In this document: piece after piece, positions 23,739 to 33,071 of the stretch
How positions within the stretch are numbered: the stretch's first letter is position 1
How the letters are laid out: every line of letters starts with the position of its first letter
Assembly: GCA_964036195.1 (NCBI GenBank)
Contig: OZ038454.1
Location: 1,922,001 to 1,986,000, forward strand
DNA from: Sphaerolaimus hirsutus
Lineage: Eukaryota; Nematoda; Chromadorea; Monhysterida; Sphaerolaimidae
Length of the DNA: 64,000 nucleotides
Direction of reading: 5' to 3'
The notes under the pieces: generated by a model
Database searches by the model: none
The model's input: the letters and a program-made list of their open reading frames with translations, nothing else
Told to the model about the DNA's origin: nothing
Made by a program: the position numbers and the translations under genes

Positions 23739-25012
23739 TGCGGGCGCGGAAGCCGTAGTGCTTGCAGCGGGTGCAACCACTGCGGACGGCACAAGGGGAC
23801 CACCGTACACGTTCGTGGCTGCCTCACGTGCCTGCCGTTGCAGCTCCTGCTGCAAAGTGACAGTGTGTGTGTGATCAAACTATCAGTTTACATCTACATT
23901 TTACATAATGGGTAAAAGGTGCTACAGTATGTCTGTCACAGTGTGCAAAGTTACACTGTCATGGCAACATCAGTTTACATCTACTTTTTACATAAGTGGT
24001 GAAAACAGCAACAGTAGTTCACGTTGCGCAAACTTTCATGAAAGTGTACAGTGAGGTAATGCCTGAAAGAGAACGTATTCAAATAAAGAAAAAATGACAA
24101 ACCATTTTTTTCTCTTTCAATTGCAGCCTCTTCTTGTCTCTGCGCCGCTTCGCCCCGATTCTGTCATTTTCCAACTTTCTCAGCCTTCTTTGCTCCTCCA
24201 TCGACAATTTCTGCTGGCGCGCTCTTTCCTCCTCGCGCGCTTTTTCCTGCTCCTCCAAACGGTCACCGTCAGCCGGGACTTCCGGCTCAGCCGGAGAGTC
24301 CTGACTCGCGAACAAATCCTGAAAAGGAACATTGTGTACACTTTTGACATGGTGGAAAGAGAATTCCGCATAGTTGAAACAAATGAAATGTGAGTTTACG
24401 AAAAAGCACAGAAGTTTGCTAAATTAGAGCTGAATTTAGACAAATTTCAAATAAAGAATAAACTGTGTGTGTAGAAAAAGTTCAGAAACCCGTACAAATA
24501 TAAGTAGCAAACCTGCGACAAAATCCTGCCAAACGAATGTGCGAGGTGATCGTCGGGGACAAGCACGCGCTGCGGCTCGGAAATGTCGCGCTGAGAACTC
24601 TGCGCAGCCTGCCCTCTGGTGTGCATGTTTGTGCCTCGGCCGCGCACGGGCGGTCCAGTCGGAACGGTCTGAAGGGGGGCAAACGATTTGTAAACATTGG
24701 TTGGCTTATCTTGCATTGTAAATATCGCGTTGGCTTGTAAACATTCGCAAATTGTAGATAAATTGGCAGATGTCCAAAAGACACTTGTACTCAAACAAAA
24801 ATGATAAGTAGAAAACGCATGAAAAGAAATAGTAAGATAACCAAAGAAATCGGATGAGTAACCTGTTCTGGGGGCTGGCTCTCAGTTTTCTGCTTTGGCG
24901 GCCATCCACGTTTGTTTCCATTTTTGCCTTTGCCGCCATCCGAAGTCGTTTCCGCGGTCGCGGAAACGTTTTGCGATCGGCCGCGCGCCATACCGCTCAA
25001 AGTTCGGACCAT
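13286..25012 (-). CDS. 31-exon, 1548-residue accessory protein of the Harbinger-type element
   Basis: I do not recognise the family. Exons (minus strand): 24863-25012, 24513-24668, 24103-24318, 23478-23849, 23270-23404, 23045-23134, 21987-22059, 21773-21918, 21058-21213, 19753-19797, 18750-18875, 18320-18472, 18084-18245, 17819-17971, 17527-17642, 17397-17457, 17110-17316, 16698-16842, 16528-16622, 16256-16448, 15863-16194, 15542-15688, 15297-15473, 14980-15153, 14798-14893, 14292-14576, 14119-14217, 13921-14037, 13770-13850, 13573-13713, 13286-13333. They sum to 4647 bases, and every junction is GT-AG with matching phase. The N-terminus is basic with an AT-hook-like NKRGWPPKQK. Then come a charged coiled-coil (exon 3), an Ala-Pro repeat (exon 4), a central region rich in Trp/Tyr/His (exons 16-21, about residues 750-1090), three MAQDNAPI-type repeats ending exon 21, and an acidic C-terminus (EDYYEELEDFDD). 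It starts head-to-head with the transposase. A role in transposition is inferred from location only. Confidence 0.8.
19044..19340. repeat. CCCGATCCCCAT simple array in an intron
   Basis: About 25 units of CCGATCCCCAT or CCCATCCCGATC, with TTCGTATG interruptions, lie inside the intron between exons 10 and 11 of the large gene. The long frames of alternating Asp-Pro-His or Ile-Pro are artefacts. Three copies of a CTTGAAACATGA..GGGTTCAAG sequence (about 19020, 19500 and 19665) surround it. Confidence 0.75.
19863..20901 (+). CDS. Nested 197-residue protein, 3 exons, antisense inside the large gene
   Basis: Exons 19863-20065, 20395-20536 and 20653-20901 join in phase (AACAG|GTGCTT, GCT|GTTAGT; acceptors CACAG, TGCAG) and encode about 197 residues. 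Residues 1-67 are Gln/Ser-rich and end in a Pro run. The middle has an acidic SIDRSEEDAGP segment. The last 82 residues are helical and heptad-like (DELINFTKTTENNIVHVNTQ onward, with KLLEKKEKAYERM), probably a coiled coil. The gene lies wholly within the intron between exons 9 and 10 of the minus-strand gene. A TATA-like AATAAAAG precedes the start by about 10 bases and AATAAA follows at 20985-20990. I do not recognise the family; it could bridge the transposase and the large protein, but that is a guess. Confidence 0.6.
20985..20990 (+). terminator. Poly(A) signal of the nested gene
   Basis: AATAAA 84 bases after the stop codon and 68 bases before exon 9 of the opposite-strand gene begins. 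Confidence 0.6.
22200..22990. repeat. Intronic tandem array, unit about 115-120 bp
   Basis: In the intron between exons 6 and 7, a unit containing GGCTGAAAAATATATATATGG, GAGACATTTTTGATTCCAA and AACCAATTAAAATTGTCAG repeats about three times almost exactly (22200-22520). Three to four degenerate copies keep TATGGAACCCACTTAGACA and CATGAAAGATTTTGGT (22590-22990). Confidence 0.75.
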
Positions 25013-25264
25013 TTTCGACGCGAAATCAATCGAACGGTCTATTTTTCACTTTTCCACAAAATTTTTGCTTTTTATTTCTTATCTGTGAAAGATATGGATT
25101 TGTGACAAAAAAAAGTGACACGTCGTGATACAATTTTATGTTATTCATGGTTACTTTTTTTAATCACATGTTTCATTTCTGGCTACATGCCAGAAATGTC
25201 TGGCATATGGCCAGAAATCTGAAATATCGATTGACAAAAACTGTCCCCAAAAAAACGTTTCAAA
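25013..25264. promoter_or_regulatory. Bidirectional promoter with GCCAGAAAT palindromes
   Basis: 252 bases separate the start codons of the divergent transposase and 31-exon gene. At 25174-25218 ATTTCTGGC and GCCAGAAAT words form two overlapping inverted repeats (spacers TACAT and ATATG-like). This is the arrangement of a dimeric operator able to control both genes. The promoter role follows from the head-to-head layout; the operator role is inferred. Confidence 0.6.
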
Positions 25265-27744
25265 ATGGCGCACGATGAATCCGTTTTGGGACAAATGCAA
25301 AGAATGAACGAAGCGCTAGAGCGGAATTTGGATGGAACTGCGCCACTAACGCACAATCAGAAGAGACAAATATTAGCTGCTTTTTTGGCAGTCGGGAACA
25401 CGTTGTTTTCGTATGATGTGGACAACGACGACGAAGAACAAGAGCAGGAACAGCAGAATGCCGCGCAAGAACAGGGTGATCAGGGCAGGAAAAAGTACAT
25501 GACACCGTATTTACTAGAAAGGGCGCGCTCCAGGGGCAATTACTGGCGAGCTGTTATTGCCTGCAAGAACACCGATCCAGCATGGTTTTACAAACTGTGC
25601 AGGGTTCGTTGTTTCACAATTTCTGTTATTTACGTAAAATATACACACGTATATAACATCACTTACTGTGTTGTGACATTTTCATGTTATTGTTTACAAC
25701 AACATCGCAATTGAACAGTAAACTGATATGTATGAATGAACTCAGTTTACCGATAACGTTCACAATGATTACAAATTAATTACAGCTGTGGCCAACTGAA
25801 TTCGAACAGCTGCACGCGATGCTTACAGCTGTCGACCCTGAAACTGGTGAACAATACCTGAGAACACGAGATGAAAGAAGACACATCGCTGTAGTGACAA
25901 CCGAAATGCGACTGTTTTACTTTCTGTATACATGCGCAAACGGCCGGAAGTTGAAGATTGTGCCGGCCAGTCACAGGTGATACCATTTTTCATGCTTTTA
26001 GATTGCTTTATAGTTCATTGTATTTTGGAAAAAAATTTACAGATTTCCGGCGCTACGATTAGAACGATTATTGACGAAGTGTCCACCGGAATAGTGAAAG
26101 TTTTGAAGGACGACTTGAAACCTATGGGGAGTGATTTAGGGCAAATGAAAGATTTCGCGCAGCAATACTGGAAACTGTGGCAGATGCCGAACTGTGTGGG
26201 GAGTCTGGATGGCAAACACATCCGTATTCGCAAACCTGCTGGTAAGTACATATCATTTTACGCATTCTACTTTTGCCCTCATGTGTGTTGTTTCCAGTAA
26301 ACATAAACATGGTGAGTCGTATGCAACGTCACGGTAAACTAAGCGTCGCATTTGCGACGCTTGCGACGCGTGCGTCGCCTTCAATCAGAAATAGTCGCCA
26401 GTTTACCAAGGTTGCAAATTTTTTTGTGAAAACGTCGCTTTTCGTCGCATTTTGCGTCGCAACCGTCGCAAAATCGTTGCTTTTGCTTGAGTTTAACCGC
26501 AACCCCCACCGATTTGAAAGTAACTTCATTTGGGTCATGGGAATGTTGTGCAAATGATTTTTGGATGTACTTGTAGAGAAAAAAATTGCGCTTCTTCTGA
26601 CGTACCTGGCTTCTCATAAAAGTTATCCAAAAAAAAGTTATGATTTTTTTTTAAAAAAGGGCCAAATTGCGCGACGAAATGGCGACGGTCTGGCGACGGT
26701 CTGGCGACTGTAGAAAAATGACTAAATTCACAGTGATGGGAAACTGTGCAGTGAGGTGGAAATGTTTAGTTACAAAAGTAATTGAAAAACGCCTTGCAGA
26801 GGGTGGAACGAGGTACTGGTGCTACAAGGGCTTCTCGTCGATTATACTGTTCATCAGCGCCAGTGCGGATTTGAAAATTCAGTACGTGGACATCGGTATG
26901 CCGGGGTCACAAGCAGATGGTGCTGTGCTGATCACGTCTGATTTCGGGCAGGATTTGATGTGAGTTTACATCCTTTTTGACATGTTCCAATGAGGTGCTA
27001 TACATTTACACATGATAAAAGTGATACATTTACACAGACATGGCAGAATGCTCATGGCGCCACCCTGCTTGCTGCCCGGTGCAGATGCCAACAAACCTGC
27101 AAATACCATTCCGAGTTATTTTGTGGGTGATCAAGCGTTCGCGTTGCGCAAGTGGTGTATGGTGCCATATGCGCTGCATGCAGATGACAGCCAGCGACAC
27201 TTCAACTATCGGTGTGTTTGAATATTCTGAAAGAAGCGTTGTTCGGTTAAACTGAAATCTAAATTTGACTGCAACTACTGCAGCTTATCCCGAGCTAGGC
27301 GTACTGTCGAATGCGTCTTTGGTATTTTGGCCGGCAGATGGCGCATACTGATGACCTGTATCGCGATGGAACCGCCACGCGTACAAAGACTGGTTATGGC
27401 CTGTTGCCACCTGCACAATTGGCTGCGTGATATCCGCGGAGAAAGTGCTGCCAACCAATTTTATGAAAATGGCGATGAAAAACCACAAGACGACCCGAAC
27501 AACACTGTTGAGCGAAACGTAAGTTTACCTTGCATATTCACTGTTACAATTCAACATCACATAAATTCATTCCCATACACAGCTGCAGTGGCGACCAGTG
27601 TACGACAACATGGATACGATCGATAACGTGCCAATCCGAAGGGACGTTGACGAAAGAGATGCGCGCCCCATCAGGGATGCAATCAAGGAGTGGATGATGA
27701 CGGACGCCGGTCGTGTTCCGTGGGTGAATCCCGCTGACTGCTGA
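25265..27744 (+). CDS. PIF/Harbinger-type DDE transposase, 7 exons, one frame break
   Basis: Exons: 25265-25603, 25786-25976, 26043-26241, 26800-26959, 27038-27211, 27284-27518, 27583-27744, about 486 residues. The catalytic core matches the DDE_Tnp_4 nuclease fold of PIF/Harbinger: first Asp in PNCVGSLDGKHIRI (exon 3), second in QYVDIGMPGSQADG (exon 4), a GDQAFALRKW motif (exon 5), and Glu in SRARRTVECVFGILAGRWRIL (exon 6), followed by CCHLHNWLR. The upstream helix-turn-helix-like segment (RLFYFLYTCANG and ISGATIRTIIDEV) spans exons 2-3. The phases disagree there: exon 2 with its good donor (ACAG|GTGATA) ends in phase 2, but exon 3 is open only in phase 0. All other junctions agree. Either a short deletion broke the gene or a weaker donor (ATT|GTGCCG) is used. 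The protein would cut and reinsert the element in the nucleus. Confidence 0.88.
26300..26760. repeat. GTCGC/GCGAC-rich block in the transposase intron
   Basis: The large intron 26242-26799 contains words CGTCGCATTTGCGACGC, GGCGACGGTCTGGCGAC and two GTAAACT/AGTTTACC words. The same vocabulary occurs at the left terminal region of the element. It may be an internal copy of terminal sequence or a small nested insertion. Confidence 0.45.
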
Positions 27745-28534
27745 ATTTGCAACTACGTTGAATATAAAAATCAAACTGAAATATTTCCGTTGCAGTGGCA
27801 GTTAGCATTAAAGTGGAACTGGAATGGTAAACTGATGTAACAAATGCAAAAAATTCATTTTCATGCTATCTGCTACAGCTACACTTCATTTTTCGATTGC
27901 AACCGGTTATAATGGTTGTTATGTAGTACACTGTCGTTGAATGGACAATTTTCATTCACTATTCGATTTTTGGCTGATTTTTTCTTTTTTAATTGTGATT
28001 AAATCATAATTCGCAAAGTCTTTTGTTTCACGCCGCGAAAAATTGTGTGATGTGTGCAGCTAATGTTCCTCTTTCATGTGTGATTTTTTTTTCCGGATTC
28101 GGGCTTTCCGTTCACGTGCTAGTGATTTATTTGCGTTTAATTGAAATAAAATCATAAAAAATCAAAAGTTTATATTTCATGTCCGCTGTGTACACCAATC
28201 GATAGCGCAATGAAAAGTGATAATTTAGAACGTTTCAATAAACGAAAAAACTTAACAGGTGATTTTATACAAATTTATTTCCACAAAAAAATGATAAATT
28301 CAATAAAAAATCCAATGTTGCACTTAAAAATATTTTAAAAATTTTGACAACATCTACACAACGTACTGTACACGATGACGCAAAAAAATTGCATAAACTA
28401 TGCTCCGTTCTTCCACAATTAAAGAAATTAGAAATTAATGTTTACAGCGTAAATTCACATCACAGGCAAACTTGAAAAAAATAAAGATGGCGGCCTAAAC
28501 TCCGCCCACTTTTACTATGCGTGAATTTAGCCGG
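27745..28534. other. Right spacer of the Harbinger-type element, no gene
   Basis: AT-rich sequence after the transposase stop codon. Several ATAAA/AATAAA hexamers (around 28145-28310) could end the transposase transcript. No exon was recognised. Confidence 0.5.
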
Positions 28535-28590
28535 TAAACTAAAAAATGGAGTTTACCGCCAGTAAACTGAAAACGCCAGTAAACTAGTGT
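28535..28590. repeat. Right-end GTAAACT cluster
   Basis: Four GTAAAC/GTTTAC words in about 55 bases (CGGTAAACT, AGTTTACCGCC, AGTAAACTG, AGTAAACTAG) immediately inside the right terminus. The same word occurs four times within the first 110 bases of the left end. Subterminal clusters of a short word are typical transposase-binding sites. Confidence 0.7.
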
Positions 28591-28600
28591 GCGTGGGGCC

Positions 28601-28863
28601 ATTTAGTGGTGCCAGTTTCCATCGCGCACATATAGGTACATCAATTTGTGTACAGATGTACGTCTGTATGCGTCTGTGTCCCATTACTTACCTTTACCGG
28701 TTTTGTGTATGAAAAGCGTATTCTTTACTGTGAATATCACGAAAATCTCCGACGAAATGATAACCCCCCCCCCCTCGAATAAGCCCCCCCCTCGAAATAT
28801 CCCCCCTCAAAATTTCCGCTCTGAAAAAATAAACCCCCTGGGGGTATTTCGAGGAAATACGGT
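28601..28863. mobile_element. Right half of the interrupted TA-flanked MITE
   Basis: It begins ATTTAGTGGTG and continues with TTTGTGTACAGATGTAC, the next part of the repeat after the GATGTATT where the left half stops. It then runs through G/C tracts to the right end TATTTCGAGGAAATACGG, followed by TA. Confidence 0.85.
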
Positions 28864-29056
28864 AGAACAAAACATGGCAAAACACCCTGTCATTAGCAAA
28901 AGGATTAATCTGAGTTTGGCCATGAAATATAGTTAATTTATGATAATCTTGATTAAGGCAGTACGGGATCACGTTGTGTTGTGACACTCTCTCAAACATT
29001 GAAACAATGGATTACCAGATGCCCACTGACCACACATTTTACGATAAAACTGATGA

Positions 29057-29470
29057 CCGTATTACCTCGAAATACCCCCATGGGGGTTTATTATTTTGCC
29101 AGCAAAATTTGAGGGGGGGTTAATTCGAGGGGGGTTTATTCGAGGGTTTTTTTTATTATTTCGCCAGAAAATTTCGTGGAATTTGTAGTAAAGAATACGC
29201 TATTTCTTACACAAAAACGGTAATAAATGTGAGAATATATTTAGGTTATATTGGGGCTATAGATGTACATCTGTACACAAATGAGCGTATAAGAGTAGCT
29301 GCGATGCAAAAAAGTAGTAATAAATACATCATGTACATTGCATACATGATGTACATCATTCCGGGGGGGGTATTTCGAGGGGGGGTTTATTATTTCCCCA
29401 GCCCATTTTGAGGGGGGGTTAATTCGAGGGGGGGGGTTAATTCAAGGGGGGATAATTCGAGGTAATATGG
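29057..29470. mobile_element. TA-type MITE, full copy
   Basis: CCGTATTACCTCGAAATACC at the left and the inverted GAGGTAATATGG at the right, with G7-G8 tracts inside. The middle (CATCATGTACATTGCATACA) matches, inverted, the copy at 38692-39091. It gives one of the two empty-site references for the 16.7-kb insertion. Confidence 0.8.
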
Positions 29471-29489
29471 TAAATGCATGAATATAAAA

Positions 29490-30448
29490 CAGAGTTGTAC
29501 AAATACTGGTATTTTTGGAAAACGTAAACGTAAACATAAATACCTTTTCCAAATCAAAAGTATAAATACTAAAACATAAGGTATTTTTAAAATATTTACC
29601 AAGGAATACATAAATAAAAACGTAAACGTAAAAATTTGATATGTGTAGTATTTGTCACTTTGCTTTGAAAAACACCATTATTTTCAGCTTTATATGGGTC
29701 AATCGCTGATTTCCAAACAATATGTTTTAGCACTAAATGCTCACCATAATGAACTACATCAAGTCAGACAACTATAACAAATGATAATCTAACACAAACA
29801 ACAATGATATAAATATCAAAATTGAGCAAAAGTTACATGTTTTTGTAATTCAATCTGATATATAACTTGCTCAAATGTTGCCATAGCCCAAATGGATCCT
29901 TTTACCAAATTTCAAAAGCCCAGCATGGCTAAACGGATGCTCTACAGCACCATTTCAGTGCATTGTGACTTTAAAACTGTTTGTTTTGCATATTTTGGGA
30001 ATATGTCCTGTAAAATATTCTATGACATCTGCCATACCTAAAATTGAGTTGAATTTTTAATCATAAATATATACAGTTACATTTTTATGTTTGGCATTGA
30101 CTCCAGTCAGTAAACAAAAGTGGCTATGTATTGGACTGTATTAAATATTTGAGGTATTGTTTGTAATCATTCTAATCACTGCACTAAAGCGATCGCCACA
30201 TCATTCTGATCATTTTAAGTGCTCAGGCATCATTATCTGTAGAGAATTCATGGAAATATGCAGTTCCGTCCAAGGGCACAGCCACTAAGAAACTACTAAA
30301 TATCGGAATTTTTACGTTTTCCCAAGTACCCAGGTATTTTGGTCAGAAAAACGTAACAAAACGTAATGGTATTTTTGGAAAACATAAACGTAAACGTAAA
30401 TATGAATACCCAAAAACTGGGTATTTCGGATACATTTTTCCAACTTTG
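29490..30448. mobile_element. hAT-like element, CAGAGTTG family, ACGTAA dialect
   Basis: Ends CAGAGTTG and CAACTTTG, with the exact 8-bp duplication ATATAAAA (29482-29489, 30449-30456). It carries ACGTAA words at both ends, some decayed to ACATAA as expected from CpG loss. The middle is unique AT-rich DNA with no transposase. Confidence 0.85.
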
Positions 30449-30784
30449 ATATAAAACTCAAAAATATTATTTTTAATCACATTACGTTTATTCGACAATG
30501 GTGCACATTGTTTCATGTGGCTTTATTCATTAAAACATGGTAGCATTCTTTGCACAACACCTTGTACAGTCCGATCCCACCCACCATAAACCCTTCTATA
30601 AGCACCCCCTTGAATAACCCATCCCCTTTGAATAACAACCCACTTGTTATTCAAATCCTTGTCCCCATATCTGATGGGTGGGATGGGAATGATGTTACAT
30701 GTATCAGAATAAAACATTTTTGTAATCACAGTTTTTGCTTTTTTTCATAGGATTTATAAATTCTGAATTTTTTCTAAGTATATG

Positions 30785-31233
30785 CATAGTTGTTAAAACG
30801 TATTTATGTTTACTTGACTTTTACGTATACTCAAGTACTGCGTAAATACGTTTACGTTTCCTCCCGAAAAAATACCGGTACTCACTTACTCGCGTACTTT
30901 TTAAAAGTACGCGAGTACTGGAAACGTAATTCCAAAAAAATTATGGGGTGCAAAACAAGCAAAAACGTTTCAAACGAATTGAAGTAGCTGTGAAAATCGC
31001 AGCGGCAATGATCAAAGTTGCGACGGGTAGGGAAAGCGATGACTTCCACGTTTGCTCTACTCACCTTTATGTTTTTCTGAGTACAAAATTGAAAAAATAC
31101 CAGCTTTTACGTTTCCCTGAGTAAAAATACTGGTATTTACGTTTACTCACGTTTACGTTTTAAAAATACTTTACGTTTTCTGTACTCAGGGTTGAGTAAA
31201 AAATAAATACTTTACGTATTTTTGACAACTCTG
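30785..31233. mobile_element. hAT-like element, CATAGTTGT/ACAACTCTG ends
   Basis: Flanked exactly by AGTATATG (30777-30784, 31234-31241). The interior is built from TTACGT, CTCAAGTACT, GAGTAAAAA and GCGAGTA words in both orientations. It is a related subfamily of the CAGAGTTG elements with a different word set. Confidence 0.75.
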
Positions 31234-31243
31234 AGTATATGTA

Positions 31244-31526
31244 CCGTATTTCCTCGAATTACCCCCCGGGGGTTTATTTTTTCAGAGTGGAAATTTTAAA
31301 GGGGGATTAAACGAGGGGGGGGGGTAATTATCTCGGCAGAAAATTTTGAAATCCCAGTACTAATATGTTGTTTGAACATAGGCATTATTTTTAGCGTGTT
31401 TTACATTGCCCGGCTCACGAACTGCAGCTTTTGTCATTTACACTTTATTTGGGGGTGGGAGGGGGTATTTCGAGGGGGTTATTAATTCATAGTGGTTATT
31501 TTGAGGGGTATTTAGAGGAAATACGG
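31244..31526. mobile_element. TA-flanked MITE copy
   Basis: CCGTATTTCCTCGAATTACC at the left, TTTAGAGGAAATACGG at the right, TA on both sides (31242-31243 and 31527-31528), and G8 tracts inside. It lies immediately beside the preceding hAT-like copy. Confidence 0.8.
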
Positions 31527-31528
31527 TA

Positions 31529-32149
31529 TGTATTTACAAAGTACTCGAGTTTACAAAGTACAATTGATGGAGGCTTGATACAGTAAATTCTCAAATTTTG
31601 CAGAAAATTCTGAAAAAATTTGTATTCCCCATTGGAGGTTTTCAAGACATTATGGTATCTACTAATCATCTTTAATGCATTAATGTGTCTGTGACTAACA
31701 ACATGCAAACAATATTCAATCTTTAAACCCTTAATCTGGTTCAATCCTTAAACCTAATTAGCATGGTAAATCGCAAAAGTGAATCAAGAAGAATATCAAA
31801 ACATCTAAATATTTACATGTAAAAATGACAGATAGATAGAAGATACCTATATACTTTTTCATGCACTCACTGAACTGGTCCAAATTGAAAACAAATAAAA
31901 TTACAATCTTCTAAATATTCAAACAATTGCAATCCGAAAATGGGCCAACACCATAGCGACATTCAGTGCTGCGTGGCGCCCCAAACAAATAGTATGAGTG
32001 TAGAATTGACCGATGCGCACAAAAATTATGGTGCAGTGGCCAAAAATACCAGGTATTTATGATTAGAGCTCCAGAATGATATAGTGTATAGTTAACAGTC
32101 CGTCAACCATCCACATTTGAAATCTCCAAAAAAATCCGAACACATTTGG
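31529..32149. other. Intergenic, no gene seen
   Basis: AT-rich sequence with no convincing splice-linked frame, recognisable product or repeat end. Confidence 0.4.
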
Positions 32150-32490
32150 TAATGTCTGGTGGCAATCCCAAGCCCTGTAAAGTGTAAAGTCAAGTGTCAA
32201 ATGTAAAGTAAAGTGTGAAATGTAATGTAAAGTGTCAAATGTAGAGTCAAATGCAAAGTCAAGTGTCAAATGTAATGTAAAGTGTCAAATGTAAAGTAAA
32301 ATGTAAAGTCAAATGCCAATTGAAGTGTCAATTGTGTATCCAAATCTTATTGTTTCGTATCCAACTCTTATGCTTTGGTATCCAAATCTTATTTTTCGAC
32401 ATAAGATTTGGATACAAAAACATAAATTTTGGATATGAAAAATAAAATTTGGATTTACAATTGACACTTTACTTTTCATTTGACATTTGT
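32150..32490. repeat. TGTAAAGTGTCAAATG word array
   Basis: It opens with GTGGCAATCCCAAGCCCTGTAAAGTG and runs through about 15 words of the types TGTAAAGT, GTCAAATG and AAGTCAAG, then TATCCAAATCTTAT words, then the complements, so the block folds back. Related blocks are at 38385-38600, 41937-42130, 46960-47102 and 59158-59310. Confidence 0.65.
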
Positions 32491-32589
32491 ACAATGTACG
32501 CACAATAGAAGAGTGGCCGTGAGTATGTGTTCAACATGAAATTGATAAATGAACACACATGTCCTGGAATTAAATGTATTTCACACCCT

Positions 32590-32800
32590 TGAAACCCTGC
32601 CAGTGCCTTTCCAGGTAGCCCACTTTTTCTGGCTGGTGCCAGCACCTAAAAGGGCACCGCACGGCACACCAACACTGGTGCAGTTCTGAAAAAATGGCAC
32701 TGGCATCAGCAGGGCACCTCTGAAAATTGCAAGGGTACCACACCAGCACCGGTGCTGGTGCCCTTCAGTGCCCAGCACTATGGCACCGGTGACACCCCCC
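32590..32800. repeat. GGCACCxGCACTGGTGCC word array
   Basis: Irregular words GGTGCCAGCACC, GGCACCGCACGGCACC and CACCGGTGCTGGTGCC in both orientations, resembling 11440-11580. The open frame on the minus strand is compositional. Confidence 0.5.
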
Positions 32801-33071
32801 CCACTACTTTTCACTGGAGGTTGAGCCCCCTGGCAACCCCCCTGAGACGGGAGCACTGAAAAATAAACTGATATTTTTGAAAATTCACTGTCCAGGTTTG
32901 GCACTGGAAAGCAAAGCTAAAAATTACATTAGAAAGTACCTTAGAGGACAATGTATACCACTGTATGCGTATTAAAAAACAAATTTTAAAACCAAAATTC
33001 AATCTGGTACTTGTGTATTTTTGACACTCATACACAAGACCCAGATTCAATATTGATTTAAGTCAAATCTT

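Larger units (their letters stand above)
11916..28600. mobile_element. 16.7-kb PIF/Harbinger-type transposon with three genes
   Basis: A repeat common in this window is split between 11915 and 28601, which defines the insertion. The last three host bases on the left (ATT, 11913-11915) recur just outside the right end (28601-28603), the 3-bp duplication size expected for PIF/Harbinger. Left end GGCTGTACACGCTAGTTTAC and right end (inverted) GGCCCCACGCACACTAGTTTAC are similar but imperfect, so the exact termini carry an uncertainty of 1-3 bp. Inside are a DDE transposase (25265-27744, +), a 31-exon gene (13286-25012, -) and a nested gene (19863-20901, +). The words GTTTAC/GTAAAC are very frequent throughout and at both tips. 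Published Harbingers are usually a few kb with a transposase and a small Myb-like protein, so this size and gene content are unusual. Confidence 0.85.
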
